DNA of 64,000 bases, from the NCBI RefSeq assembly GCF_000350225.1, contig NW_005178692.1, positions 230,930 to 294,929 of the forward strand, given 5' to 3'. Position 1 is the first letter of the stretch, and the number at the start of each line of letters is the position of its first letter. The notes beneath the pieces were generated by a model. That model searched no databases and had not been told where the DNA came from. It saw only the letters and a list, made by a program, of their open reading frames with translations. Origin of the DNA: Chondrus crispus. Its lineage: Eukaryota; Rhodophyta; Florideophyceae; Gigartinales; Gigartinaceae. Below are positions 52,714 to 64,000 of the stretch, piece after piece. Position numbers and translations under genes: made by a program.

Positions 52714-55700
52714 CTACCGTATGTTGATCCGATCTTCTGACCTGATAAGGTCCTGTGGCGACTTGTGCCAGCTTGTGTTTCGGTTCGCTAGCCGTGCCCT
52801 GCTCCTTCCGGAGGAACACGTAGGACCCCGGTGGGATCTCATATTGCGGTTTGCGAAGGCGTGCGTCGAAATTTCGCTTGTACCGGGCTTGTTCCTTCCG
52901 CAAACTCCTATCGGCGCTTCGATTAGGCTCTCCAACCACGACTGCCATTTCAGGTAGTATGCTCGTGACGAGCTAAAGTTCTCCAAAGTTGGCTGCGCTT
53001 GTAACGCAATGCTTCTCGGCGCCCGAGCTAACACCCGATCGAAGGGCGCAATGTTCGTAGTTCGATGAACTTGCGTGTTGTAGGCTAACGTCACAGCGTC
53101 GCTAAGTAGGTCCCAGTCCTTGGGATGTTCTCCAACATATTTTTGCAACGCGGAAGTGCGGTTAAACCTCTCAACTTGGCCGTTGGCTTGCGGGTGGTAC
53201 GTAGTCGTGAACACATTGCGTATGCCGAGAATTCGGCAGACGTTCTGAAAGAACCGGACCATGAACTGTTTTCCATTGCCGGACAGCAGCTTGACCGGCG
53301 GTCCGTACACGAATACCCAATGGTGAACGAAGGCTTGTGCGATGTGCGCTGCTGATATCTTCTTCAACAGTACGGTTCGTACCAGTTTCGAGTATCGATC
53401 GCTGATCACGAGAATGTACCGATTTCCTCGTTTAGTTGTAATTAGCTCGCCGAGGATGTCGATGGCGACAAACTCCAGCGGAGCTGTGGCGTGAACAGCC
53501 TCATTTCCTTCGTGTTTCTTCTTAAATTCACCCTTTCCCGCGCACATGCCGCGCAATTCTTCGCGACTGCGTAGCAGTCTAGGGCCATCGTAGGCCAATA
53601 AAAATAACTTCTCGCTGTCTTGTAAAATTTCCTGCCTCCCAGGTGTCCTGCCAATTTTGCGTAATGGCTTAACCCTAGGACGCGGTCCCTTAACGATTGT
53701 GGTATCACCACTTGCACAAACTCCGCCGCGGTACGGCATAGAGTTCCTTCGAGTTCCTGGGTCTCCATGCCGAACGTTCTCACCTTTCCGGCGTCCATTT
53801 CTTCCTTGATGCCGTTGCAGAAGGGGTCGACGGCTTGCTCGCGAATGAGCTCCTCCGGAGTGACAGCTTGGAATTGATCGAGGCGATCAGGGGCGGTCCC
53901 CCCGTCAAGAGAGAGGATGTCGTCTAACGCGTCAAACTGTCCTCGTTCTCCACTGTACCCTCGGCCGGTTCGGCCATAAAGCATGGGATTTCGTCGTCGA
54001 TTTCTTCGACGGTTTCTCCTGCGGTCCGTAATCTTGACAGGGCATCAGCTTGACTATTGGCCTTGCCCTTCTTGTACTTGATTTCGAAACCAAATTCCGG
54101 GAGGCGGAGCCTCCATCGGATTATTCTCTCGCTGGGGTCGGTTACGTTCACCAACCACCTCAATGAGGCATGGTCGGTATGCACAATGAAGTGCTCGCCA
54201 TATAAATATGGTCTTAAAGTCTGTACGGCCCAAATTACCGCTAGACACTCTTTTTCTGATACGGAGTAGTTTCTCTCGGCTGCGGCTAACGTTCTTGAAA
54301 ACAACCCGATGGGTTTACGTTGCGCATCTGGATGTGTCTGAAATAATGCAGCGCCGATTTGATAGGCGCTTGCATCGGTATCTACCGAGTAGGGTAGGTC
54401 CTTCTTCGGCAGCGCCAACACCGGCGGTGCCAAGATGGCGTCCTTGAGGTTATGAAAAGCTTTTTCGCACAGTTCGTCGAATCCTTCCAACTGGACTGGT
54501 TGTCCCTTCTTCAACAGTTGATTGAGCGGATGCGCGATTTTCGCGTAATGTGGGACAAACCTGCGGTAGACATTGCAGAGTACCAAGAAGCTTCTGAGCT
54601 GGGTCTGCGTTCGAGGGTACCGCACTGGTTCCAACGCGGCGGTTCGTGCGACATCAACCTCCAACGTACCTGTCCAAACGACATGGCCCAGGTACTTGAT
54701 CTTTTCGACAAAAAATTCGCACTTCCGAAGCTTGAGCTTCACACCTGCCTTCTCCAATACAGAAAGTATTTCATCCACGTGCACGATGTGCTCCTCCCAC
54801 GACTTGCTAAAAATTATTATGTCATGCAGATACACCAAACAGCATTTCCAACGGAACGGAGAGAGAAGGATATCCATTGCTCTCTGGAACGTCGCTGGCG
54901 CGTTAGTTAGCCCGAAGGGAATTCTTGAGAAGCGATACAGACCTGAGTGACACGAAAATGCGGTCTTGTCGCGGTCGCACTCAGGGATAGGAATCTGCCA
55001 ATATCCCGAGATCGCGTCCAACGCGGAGAAAACCTTGGTGTCACCAAGCGAGTCCAGACACTCATCCATGCGCGGTAAATGGTACGTGTCCTTTACCGTT
55101 ACCGCATTTAACCTGCGATTGTCTACGCATAAGCGCATCGATCCGTCCGGCTTCGGGACTAATAAAACGGGCGACGCCCATTCTGACTGCGCCGGTTCGA
55201 TGACTCCTGCTTCTAACATCTTCTGTACTTCTGCGTCCTCGACCTTCCGAGCCTTTGGACTGGCTCGGTAGGGAGCTTGTGCAATTGGCCTTGTGTCCGG
55301 GGCCAGTTCAATCCGGTGGACCGTGGTGTTGATATCACCAAGGGTCCCATCCCACATGCGGGAATATTTTTTCAACATCCGACGGAATATTTCGCGCAGC
55401 CGGTCCGGCACGTGGCTCAGGTCGAGTTCCTCCACGTCCGGCGGGGGAGGCTCAATCCGCCGCTCCGGCTTCGTAGTTGCCGTCGCGGAGAGCCTTTCCT
55501 CCCGTTCTCCTTGCTGGTCCTCGCGATCTTGTTCCGACGGTTCGCACCTTCTCTCGCCCGTAGGCGGCGGGGGGGACTTAGTAAATTTTTCCTCGTCCCT
55601 TTCTTGAATTCCGAGTACCTCACCAATGGTGGAAGTGCTCTTGAATACGGCCCTCGGGTGCGGTAGTAGTTCCGCCACCACTTGGCCTTTTTGAACCCTA

Positions 55701-56739
55701 AAATTCGCTACAAGCAATCTAAAAGGTTTGTCAGGCTCAACCTGAACTACACTGTTGGTGCTTACTAGTCCGTGCTTGTCGTATAGGGGTGCGTAGGGTT
55801 GAACGACGACCAAGCCAGTCCTCTTCGAGGTGCATTCGATTACGTGTTGCGTCCCTGGGTCAATGGTCGTGGCTCTTGCCACCTTCACCCTCGGGGAAAC
55901 TCGCTCCCCTTTTGCATCAGTTTCGCCCTCTCCGGAGACCACATGCTTCTTCTATTTTCTCGCCGAGGACCGCCTTAAGGTCGGAACCTCCGAGAAACCC
56001 GCCAACTCAACTGTCCTCTTCCGTGGGTAGATAGCCTCCACGAACCTATCGCAATAGTCCGCTCCTAGAATCAGCGGTACCGCGAGCTTCTCGCACACAA
56101 TAAATTCGGCCGCAGCCACAAATCGTCCAAGTCTCACGGGCATCTTGATGGTTCCGAGAGTCTGGAGTGGCCTGTTGTTCGCGTCGCCAATGTCTTGGGT
56201 CGGTCCGTAGGACACTAGAGATTCCATTCCAGCCGGGAGTTCCGATTTTCGCACAAGGTTTGGTCCCGCGCCGGTGTCTCATACAGACAACACCCGGCTC
56301 ATCAATCCGACTGTTGGTCTAATGTCCGCGTAAACTTTGTGGTTTTTTCGCGCAAGAACCAAAATCTTCTCGGGACACTCCCTTCGCTTAACCCTGTACC
56401 AGGGTCTTCGAACTTCTTCCAGCGGATGATCTTGGGCTCGGCTCAAATTTTTCTTGACTTTGGCTGGCCCTTTGGGCTTGGCTTATCCACCAATCCAACA
56501 ACGTCCTCATCGGGGCCTGATTTTTCCCTTGGAGACGGTGAACGGGGCTGAGCCCCGGGCACAGTACGTCGACCCTGTGCCTCTCGCGACTCATGCGAGA
56601 TTCCCCTCTCTACTTTTCCTGCCGCTGCCGGTTCCTTCTCACGTCCGACGACGCGGGCCCCGCGGCGGGCCCTCTGAAGGGTTGGTCCGGCCTCGGCGTT
56701 GAAGCACTCGGCGTGCCCGCCGTCTGTGAATCGAACCAA
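52714..56739 (-). pseudogene. pol: pol region of A3
   Basis: Retropepsin-like region (upstream of 55942), RT (VLLVPKPDGSMRL near 55160, then FGLTNAPATFQRAMD), RNase H (DTDASAYQIGAALF, HTDHASLRWL), integrase with the zinc region (CAACARERV near 53545), FVAIDILGEL (about 53468) and NGQVERFNRT (about 53170). Same domain order as A1. Overlaps gag in the -1 frame by 130 bp. Broken, with several breaks. Confidence 0.85.
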
Positions 56740-58898
56740 TTCTTGACCTTCAGATAACTCGTCGATGGTATCCCTAACCTTTCCGTCGGAGACAACGCCT
56801 CATAATTTCCCAAAACTCGGTGCATTTCCCGGAGGGAAAGAATGCACGTTGGCGCGGCGTACCCCTTTTCGTAGCAATGATAGCACACCCACCAGTCCGT
56901 GCTTCTTGACGGGATATTGCGGCCTAGGTCCTCCACGGGCCGGCGGCCTTCCTTGATGTTGCCGCCTTCTCATCCAGCCTGGCCTTCGGAACTTTGTACC
57001 CTTGTCTTCCATCGGAATGCGCGGCGCCGGCGTGTGGCCGCGCCCCCAAAACATCATCACGGGATCCGTGGGCTCTGAAAACGACTCCGTCGTGTATGTG
57101 GGCGTCGGTAAAGTTGACGACCCGCTTGGCCCGTAGTCCTCGTGTCCGTAGCCCTCCGATGGCTCAATAAAATTGCCTTCGGCTACCAATGCTCCAGCAT
57201 AATGATTTTCGCTGCTTCCGTGCGCATCGCGTTCATCTGACGCGGAGATTGACTCGGCTAAGTGGACGGCGACGTGACCTTTACGACCAGGATAAGAAGC
57301 CCTCGGCTTCTTCCCCGCCATGAACGTCGACGGCGTCTGAATCGTGACCTTCTTGGTGTCTTGTCCTTGGCGGGGCTCGCCGAGCCATGCGCCTTCGCGT
57401 AATTAACTAGTCTCAAAAACGAAACGTGCCGATTATCTTGTCGGTATTCAGATGCCATTGGCTTGATACTCGAATCGAGTCCTTCAATAGACATCGTCAT
57501 TTGTTCTTCCATCGAATATACGTTTCCACATCGATTGCTCGCGTCCGTCAGACGGATATAAAATTACATCTCGTCTTCAGACGGTAGCTGTTGTACTTAT
57601 TGCAATGCGAGCACCGCTTGACGGATCGCCTCGTCGGTTGCAAAACTCCTCAACAACCACTGTACGGCCTCCGGCCAAACGGACACCTTTCCGTGATGGG
57701 ACCCGGCCGTCTGAGACACCGAAGTGTACTGTCTCAAGGCGATGCCGCTTGGAAATTTGTGCAACAAGCGGATCGCTTGCCCCTCGTTCATTTCTTGAGT
57801 ATCAAACTCTTGAACTAATTTTGCCAAAAAATCCAACACAAGGACCCCGTACTCACCTGTGAACGTGTTGTCCTTCTTCACCTTAGGCGGAATATCTCTC
57901 CTGATGTTTCCCACGGCGGTCCGCTGGGAACTTGACAAATATGTCTGCGGGTTCCGCAAGCGGTACGTTCGGTACGAAAGTAATTTCTTGAAGAGGTAGT
58001 TGGTCGGATTCAGCTCCTCCAACTCCTCCCATCGCGGCCCGCGTCGCGTTGCGACGTCCTCTGGCTCAGCGTCCTTGTCTCTCCGCGAGGCGGACGAAGT
58101 GATCCCGCCCCGTCTGGAGGTAATTTTCTTGCCCTGCGAAATTCCTTTTCCTTCCTGTGAACGATGTTCGGAATCGCTGGCATGGTTCGACGAACCGTCG
58201 TCACCATCTTGGGAAAGCCCATTCGACTCGGCCGTTGAGTCTTGGCCCTCCGGCTCGTCACTACAGTGACTCTCGCTCCGGCGTCGCAGATTCTTCTTCG
58301 AAGTCTTCGACTTGGAACTCTGCTGTACAGCGGCCTTGTCCTTCTTCGATCGACGGTCGCCTTCTCGACCCGTTGGGAGCGGCTCTTGCCCGGCGACCTG
58401 TTCAAGGTCCTCGAGACGATGAGCGGCGCGGTCAAACCTGTCGTCGATACTGCTTCTAAATTTACCCAAGGACTCCAAAGCTTGATTCGCGTCGCGCCTT
58501 GCGTCCTTGACTGAAATTTTCAACGAAGCTAGGACCTCCGGCTCCGGACCGTCGGTCGCATCACCTCGCTCCTTCTCGACGAGATCCACTCGAGCCGATA
58601 GCTCTCCTAAAACGGTGTGGAACTCGGATGCTTGCAACTCCAGTTGCTTTCCGACGAGGGCTAATTCAGCCTCGAGATTTTTCGTCATCTCTTGGCGAAT
58701 TTCCTCTCTCATCTTCTGGAACCTGTAAGATAGGTTATCCTTGTCGGCTTCAATCCCCGTCGGGATTTCTTGGCCTTCGGGAGCCGTGGCCGTATTGGCC
58801 TCGCTTCGGGTGCGAGGACCTCGCGGGATCCTCGACTCCCTTGCCGATTCGCTCCTACTCGCCCCGGGACCGGCGTCCCCGGGTGCGCTTGTCGACAT
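56610..58898 (-). pseudogene. gag: gag region of A3
   Basis: Starts MSTSAPGDAGPGASR at 58898; charged heptad region, Lys/Ser-rich linker, LNPTNYLFKKLLSYRTYRL capsid segment, then a CYHCYEKGYAAPTC knuckle near 56870. The first 433 codons are continuous. Broken further on, with a few breaks. Confidence 0.8.
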
Positions 58899-59061
58899 CG
58901 CTCGTACGAGCGAACCTACACAAAAAAGTTACAAACAAAAAATAAAAAAAGAGACTCCGTTACCCAGACCACTTTTGTAGTGCAACTCCAGACCGAGGCT
59001 GTCGTCGACACAATTCTGGGTCGGGTTTGCTGTAGACAATTCTAGGTCGGGAGACCACTTT
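58899..59061 (-). other. Leader of A3 with primer-binding site and duplicated LTR-end joint
   Basis: Primer site TGGTCTCCCGACCTAGAA at 59057-59040, four bases after the LTR. A second TTGCACTACAAAAGTGGTCT lies at 58976-58995, 66 bases downstream, as in A2. Confidence 0.65.
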
Positions 59062-60064
59062 TGTAGTGCAATGTGCCTGGCAGGCCGCGAACACAGTCCG
59101 ACGGTCAAACAAAAAGAAGAAAAACAACAACAGCAACAACCACTGCTGATGGCACGCGCTACGGAGCGTTCGAGACTCCCTTTACGCTTGTGTGGGCTTG
59201 CGGCCCACGGTAGCTCAACTCCGACGGGGGGTAAGGAAAGATGCCCGGCCCGGGAGGATAATGGTGGTAGAGACTTGTGAAGACTTGAGTGCTCGGCGAG
59301 TGCGGGTTGGGCTTGTCTACGAGGATGTAACCGCGGTTAGCTGGGTTGTAAGGCCAATGCTCGACGAGCGTCTTCAGCACCTTGGGTGTAATTCAAGGTC
59401 TTCGACGGGGGCTTGTTCAGCACTACCCGACGGGATCGTAACCGTGTAGCAACGCTACTACCGACGTGTTGCCCGATGGCTAAAAACACCCTCACCAGCG
59501 CGATCGCGATCGCGGTAGGCGGTACCAACTCTGTCTTATACAGTAAGACCTTCGACAGAGGCGTCGTTACAATAGCCTTCCTACGGAACTTGAAACAGTA
59601 GCAGCGTTACACGACGTGTTGCCCGATGGCTAAAACCACTACACCGGATCGGTCGCAACCGACTCCGATGGAACCAACACAAGTAAGGGAAAATAGATGT
59701 AGAGATAGAAAAGGATAGGGAAATAAAGGAAAAAGGAAAGAGAACCCCGAGCGCTGAAGGATGATGTAGGCTTAGGTAAAAGGGAGCGTCTTGGTAGAGA
59801 CGGACTTCGACCTAGGCGACATTCAACTCGGGTTGTCTTTATTGACTTGGTCGGACAAAGGGCTAAGTTATATAGAGCCCCGCCGGGGCGAGTACAGTAG
59901 CTCCCGGCTCTAGATTCTAGATCTAATTAGTAACTAAATTAAATAATTAAAATAATCGTGGGCTTCGTCGCACACGTGTGTCCCCCAAACCCGGACTACA
60001 GTATCCAATTTTTTTCCTTTTTCACTTCTTTTCACCCCCCTTTTTAGGTGCCTATTGCACTACA
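59062..60064 (-). repeat. LTR, family A (5' LTR of A3)
   Basis: 1003 bp, plus-strand ends TGTAGTGCAA and TTGCACTACA. Pairs with 45977-46990. Confidence 0.85.
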
Positions 60065-62153
60065 GTCTTTACCTTTTTTCGAACTACCCGTGCTATCGGA
60101 GCTAACCTCCTGGCTATCGACGGCCAGGTCTTCTTCGGGTAGCCGGCCGCGTGAGTCGGGACGATTCCCCCACTGCGGTTCCAAGGCCTTGCTGAAGTAT
60201 TCGGAAACTTCCGGGCCTTGACCTGCGACGTCTGGTCGTCGCAGGATATAGGGGACGAAGCGAGTCGGCTCTCCTTTGTGATCCTCCGGGGGTAGAGGGT
60301 ATGGATCCTCTACCCAGTCTTGCAGGTACATTATCGCATTTTGTACCTGTTAGGGTAACCGAGAACGGTCGCGGAACTCGCTGTCGTTCCGGTCGACATC
60401 GGTGAGGGGTTTCGTGCCCCCACGGGCCCTGCTCCTTGCGTAATGAGGACAGGGTCGGCCTGCCACTCATCCTCCCCGATATGGAGGGTCGAGGCGGTCG
60501 AACTTGTCGCGGCGGACTTCGCAGTCCTGCCAGCCCTCCCTGCCGGTTTCGGATCCGGCAGAGGTAAACCGCGCCGAGCGCGGTATGTTGTACCTTCCGC
60601 CGTGGCGATACAGCGGATGGTCGGAAGATCGGTCTTCTGACTGCCTGGCAGCCTTTGCACAGTTTCGGATAGTGCGGCACGGGTTTCCGTTGCAAGTCCC
60701 CGCACGAAGTAGTGCGCGAGGGACTGTTTGGAGAAGACTGCCGTGCATCGGAACGCGGCAGTCTCGAGTCGGTCAGCAAACGTGCTTTCCGTCTCATGCG
60801 ATTTCTGTCGCGCCGTAGCGACAGCGTCGTACGCTTCGCCTAACAGGTCGTCCGTGAGGTAGCGCTTCAAGAATTGATTAGCGAGCCCGGCCAGCTCACG
60901 TCGTCATGGAGCTGGCCGGGGCGGAGGCCACGCATCGTATAACTCGTATACAGGCGCTCCGCGTCGCGCTCGAGGAAGTGCGCGAGGATTCGTACCGCAA
61001 CACCTTCGGTCAGGTGTTGCGAGTTGAAGGTGATCCGGATATCCTTCAAGAACGGCAGCAGCTGGATCGGGTCGGTACCGTCGAAGCTGCGCATCGTGGG
61101 ACGGATCCCACGACAGCGTTGGACGTACTTCGCGATCCGTCCCGCGTCACCCGAGGTAACGAGCCTCGAGGTGTTATCCAAGCGGTACATACGATAGTCA
61201 GCAATGGCGCTGAACTCTTGGATCATCGTATGTACCGGCTCGAGCCCGGGTTCAGCGGGACCCAGCGTGCCGAAGGAGGTAACCAGTAGCGTACGGACGT
61301 CTACCGGACCTGGATGCTCGGCGTAACTCGCCGGCGAGTAGCCGCCCCAGCGGGGATCGACGGAGAACATCGGTTCTCCGGATCCACGGGCGGCTCCTCC
61401 ACGGTCCTGTTCGTCCGCGTACGATACGCGGTCCACTTGCCGCCTACTTCCGGCGAGATTTGGCAAGGATTGGGTCTCAGACGCGAAGTTCGCGTCTATC
61501 GGAGGACGGCTTCCTTCCGCAGTCCGACTGGTAGCGGCACCAGTCGGACGCCAACCTTCGGCGGCGGGGGTGCTCGGAGGTACGGTAACACCGGGCCCTC
61601 TCGAGGGGGCACCGGGTAGCCCTTCGACCATGGTACGTTCCATGTGACGAGCACGCCGACGAGTGGCGTTGAGCTCAGCGGAGAGGTGCGCGAACGCACC
61701 CAATTGCTCTGCGGACGGAGAGGTTCGGTCCTCTGGTCGTCTCGCCGAGGTCAGCCTCTCGGGGCGACCTTGCCCGGACGGTCCGGGCGAGGCGAAACGG
61801 GAGTCTTCGACGAGCACTAACCGTGAGTGTAAATCGTCGATTAGTGCTCGGAGATTCTCTAAGGACTGCGTCATTCTATCGAACCTCCCTTCACGCAGGG
61901 AGCAGAGTTCGGCCATACATCGAGTATATACATGGTCCGATACATCGACCCGGAGGGAAGTACGGACTTCCTCGATGTATTCGGCTATGCGGTCGAACAT
62001 CGCTGCCGCTGTTTCCTCGGAGGATCCGAGCGACGGTTCGCGGTAACGAGGACCTGCGTCGCCGTCGCCCGACGGGGCCGATGGGGACTGCACAGCGGCC
62101 GGACTCGGATCCGCCGCTTCGGAGCGGATCGAGAGCTCGAACTCTTGGCTCAT
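60065..62153 (-). pseudogene. gag: gag region of element B
   Basis: Starts MSQEFELSIRSEAADPSP at 62153. A disordered Ser/Pro/Gly N-terminal half includes a coiled-coil stretch (MAELCSLREGRF...LRALIDDLHSRLVL). The capsid-like core YRMYRLDN...MRSFDGTDPIQLLPFLKDIRIT...AHFLERDAERLY (about 61200-60960) continues as RYLTDDLLGEAY...FADRLETAAF...YFVRGLATETRAAL (about 60860-60670), the fold pattern of Ty3-type Gag capsids. The C-terminal part is Pro/Ser-rich. A3 cuts it at 60065. Broken, about one or two breaks besides the insertion. Confidence 0.75.
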
Positions 62154-62213
62154 CTCGACGCGATCGGTCGCGGAGGGAAGCGGAAGTCTTTTCGGAGATC
62201 TAACTCCAGGGTC

Positions 62214-62231
62214 TTCTAGGTCGGGAGACCA
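62214..62231 (-). other. Primer-binding site of element B
   Basis: Minus strand TGGTCTCCCGACCTAGAA, one base after the LTR; identical to that of A3. Confidence 0.7.
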
Positions 62232-62232
62232 C

Positions 62233-62916
62233 TGTAGCATAAACACCCCCAGCGATAGGGGTGTATGCACAGTTCGACCGAGACCCTTGACGATCGGGAA
62301 GACGGGGGTGAAGCGGGGCACCAGCTAACGGCACCGGGTAGCGGGCCCGGGTAGCGTGGTAGAGCGGGAACGGGGAGGACGCGGGCACACGCGAGCGGTT
62401 CGACGCCTCAACGCTCCGGCGCGGTACTGGGTAACGATCCAGTACCGACGGGCGGAGGCGGAGCCGGCTCGTGGGCGTGCCGGGCGCGTCCTCAACCCGC
62501 GCTCGGTGCCGCTCTAAGGTAAGTAGCGATCGTTATCTTAGAAAAAGCGGGAAGTCGGACCTTGACGGTCGGTGGGTGAGAAGTCCGTGCTTGTCCCCCT
62601 CTACCGCCGCCGGTCCGCTCCCTATTTAATATACAAAACAACCTATCGTAACACTACAGTACCGAAGTGCTGTAGTGGACTACTGTAGTACAGATCGGAC
62701 CGTACTGTGAACCGTCAGCCATCGAGGCTGACAGTACACGTGTGTGTGCGCGCTTCCGTCCGCGCGGTACACGTGTACTCGTGTTCACGCGTGCGCCCTA
62801 TACCCGAGGGGTACACGTGGCCACGCGCGGTAGTGCTGTAAAGCGTCGGGCTCTACAGTATTGGATACCGTTGTTGATCTAATCTAACTGAAAAGCCCCT
62901 GGGGGGTTATACTACA
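62233..62916 (-). repeat. LTR, family B (5' LTR of element B)
   Basis: 684 bp. Plus-strand ends TGTAGCATAAACACCCCC and GGGGGGTTATACTACA. Contains the GTCAGCC/GGCTGAC stem near 62718-62738, several CACGTG-containing words near 62740-62825, and an AT-rich TATTTAATATACAAAA near 62622. Confidence 0.85.
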
Positions 62917-63699
62917 AACTTCTTCTCTTTCCTCGATGATTTCTTTAAACTGCGTTTGTGGAATCTGATATTCTCCTTGAATATCTCAAAGTCCGATACT
63001 GACTCAGGATAGTGTTTCGTCTAGTCTATCGCTTGGCCAGTGGGAAGAACTGACATTTCTACTTTGAAGCAATAAAGTTTGTGCTTCCCACTGAAAAACC
63101 CTTTCCCTTCCAGAACACTACCGCTAGGCCGAAAACACTGCTGGAAAGTCACATCGGTCTCATACTTCGCGCATGGAAAATGCTAGAATGTGCTATTCTT
63201 GTTCCTCATGCTCTCCATGCTCCACTGGGCCAGGCAATTACCTACAAATGCATCGTATGCATAATCAGAGAGCATTCGGATGAATTTCATGATAAGCCTC
63301 TCGAAGGTCGGTCATTTCATGCCAAGAAATTCAGGCCTAGTTGTCCCATTAGCCCCCATGTTTTCACAAAGTCATCATCATGAATAAAACAACATCACAA
63401 GCGGTGTGGGAGGAGCGGCGACCTCGGCCAACATTGTAGTTTAGAACAATAAAACTTTCAAGGTTTCTCCAAAGCGTGTCAAACTGGGATGGGTCATAAT
63501 TGGTCATGCTCAAAAAAGCTGCAGCACATCCTTGATTATAGAATGTATCAAAAAGAGGAGACCGACTATCGGTTTCTTCATCATAACTCCGCTGCCCTCG
63601 ACTTGACCAGAATTGTTCGAGTTCATTTTCACGCTCCACGGCAACATGGGCTAAAAGACGAAGAGTGTTAGAGGCACTTTCGGGCGTGACGGCGGCCAT
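62917..63699 (-). pseudogene. DDE_Tnp_4-type transposase fragment (Harbinger-like), decayed
   Basis: ATG at 63699 (MAAVTPESASNTLRLLAHV). N-terminal part: NYDPSQFDTLWRNLESFIVL, a hallmark helix region in this transposase group. The frame hits a stop at 63364 after MMMTL. Further down, other frames give LSDYAYDAFVGNCLAQWSM, then KYETDVTFQQCFRPSG (first catalytic Asp at about 63152), FFSGKHKLYCFKVEMSVLPTGQAI and YPESVSDFEIFKENI (second Asp at about 62991). The Glu region is cut off by element B. At least four in-frame stops and one frame change are present, so it is inactive. The motif set resembles Harbinger-like transposases that I know from oomycete genomes; the taxon link is inference. Confidence 0.7.
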
Positions 63700-63967
63700 T
63701 AACGGGAGATGTTTTGAATAGATATGTGGTTTTCGGACACACAAGGAGCCCGCCCGATTCTGACAAGATCGAGTCTTATTGGATTGTAAGGAGATGGGCA
63801 AATGAGGGATAGTTGCAGACTGGATCGAAACTGGTGGATTGAGTGGCAATGAGGGAGGAGCAAGGCTGGGGAAGAGGTAGATGCACATTTTCGGAAGTGA
63901 TATACACACTTCGGGAAAGACGTGCGCATTGCCTATTGGACTTGTCAAGGTGTGTCTTAACAGGCCC
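62917..63967 (-). mobile_element. PIF/Harbinger-like DNA transposon, 5' part, cut by element B
   Basis: Holds a decayed transposase gene. On the minus strand the sequence from 63967 begins GGGCCTGTTAAGAC, a good fit to Harbinger-type terminal repeats (GGGCCTGTT...), so 63967 is a candidate outer end, followed by about 270 bp of leader. The other end is missing because the B LTR starts at 62916; it should reappear left of the window beyond B. The terminal-repeat call is by pattern only, and its partner cannot be seen. Confidence 0.55.
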
Positions 63968-64000
63968 GTTTTTGCAGTTTGCTTTGCTTTGCCCAAAGAG
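63968..64000. other. Flank of the DNA transposon
   Basis: 33 bp outside the candidate terminal repeat (TTTTTGCAGTTTGCTTTG); too short to assign. It may be the only non-mobile sequence in the window. Confidence 0.3.

Larger units (their letters stand above)
45977..60064 (-). mobile_element. A3: family A Ty3/gypsy element with both LTRs, broken
   Basis: 14,088 bp on the minus strand, with target duplication GTCTT on both sides (45972-45976 and 60065-60069). Order: 5' LTR (59062-60064), primer site (59040-59057), gag, pol, chromodomain, tail with the third coding segment, polypurine tract (CAGAAAGGGGATA), 3' LTR (45977-46990). The LTRs differ at about 4-5% of positions by hand count over the first 600 bp. 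Gag-pol has several breaks (about five to seven). Unlike A0-A2 no antisense ORF is recognisable near its 3' LTR. It interrupts the gag region of element B. Confidence 0.9.
37228..62916 (-). mobile_element. B: family B LTR retrotransposon split by C and A3
   Basis: Pieces in minus-strand order: 5' LTR (62233-62916), primer-binding site, gag (60065-62153), then beyond A3 a further gag-like piece (45587-45976), then beyond C a last piece (37228-37408), after which A2 cuts in. Continuity across A3 and C is supported by the matching 5-bp duplications on both sides of each. The remaining part, including any pol and 3' LTR, would be left of the window. It is broken by the insertions and has about one or more further breaks. 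It sits in the DNA transposon at 62917 (expected duplication AACTT). Confidence 0.75.

Noticed and set aside
62214-62231. tRNA-like 3' end TTCTAGGTCGGGAGACCA as a tRNA gene fragment
   Set aside because: Recurs immediately next to LTRs in all families, so it is the primer-binding site, not a tRNA gene.

Overview
The window is eukaryotic repeat DNA. I find no host gene, tRNA or rRNA in it. Nearly all of it is one nest of LTR retrotransposons (Ty3/gypsy type wherever pol is present) sitting in a decayed PIF/Harbinger-like DNA transposon at the right edge. The organism cannot be named from this. The style of the transposase and of the chromodomain-bearing gypsy pol fits an oomycete or related protist best, but that is a weak inference.

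Three LTR families recur and are named here A, B and C. Family A (about 14 kb, LTR about 1.0 kb with ends TGTAGTGCAA...TTGCACTACA) has gag with a CCHC knuckle, protease, RT, RNase H, a DD35E integrase and a chromodomain. A 4-6 kb tail follows, holding a sense-strand third coding segment, and in three copies an antisense ORF just before the 3' LTR. Family B (LTR 0.62-0.68 kb, TGTAGTATAAC...TTTATGCTACA) has its own gag and also an antisense ORF next to its 3' LTR. Family C (8.2 kb, LTR 0.6 kb) has no pol. It carries a duplicated coiled-coil-type coding module and more than 3 kb of tandem hairpin repeats in four periodicities. All three families share nearly the same 18-nt primer-binding site.

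Layout: 1-2795 3' part of a family B copy (B'); 2796-6123 3' part of an A copy (A0); 6124-20804 A1; 20835-21883 solo A LTR; 21884-22918 inverted A LTR; 22919-37227 A2, with a solo B LTR at 30754-31376; 37228-62916 pieces of a minus-strand B element, split by C (37409-45581) and A3 (45977-60064); 62917-63967 the DNA transposon. Four insertions have both 5-bp target duplications in the window: GCGTC for C, GTCTT for A3, GAATG for the solo B LTR and GGCAC for the solo A LTR. The other joints read as nested insertions whose left halves lie outside the window.

The points most worth following up are the antisense ORFs in two families (A1 open for 643 codons; B' open for at least 575 codons and running off the left edge), the hairpin arrays of element C with paired base changes, and the extra sense-strand coding segment of family A behind a conserved pyrimidine tract and AG. 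The retroelements are treated as fossils: none of the coding regions of A1, A2, A3 or B looks whole. Repeat-rich assemblies are prone to mis-joins, so the nest order is an inference.
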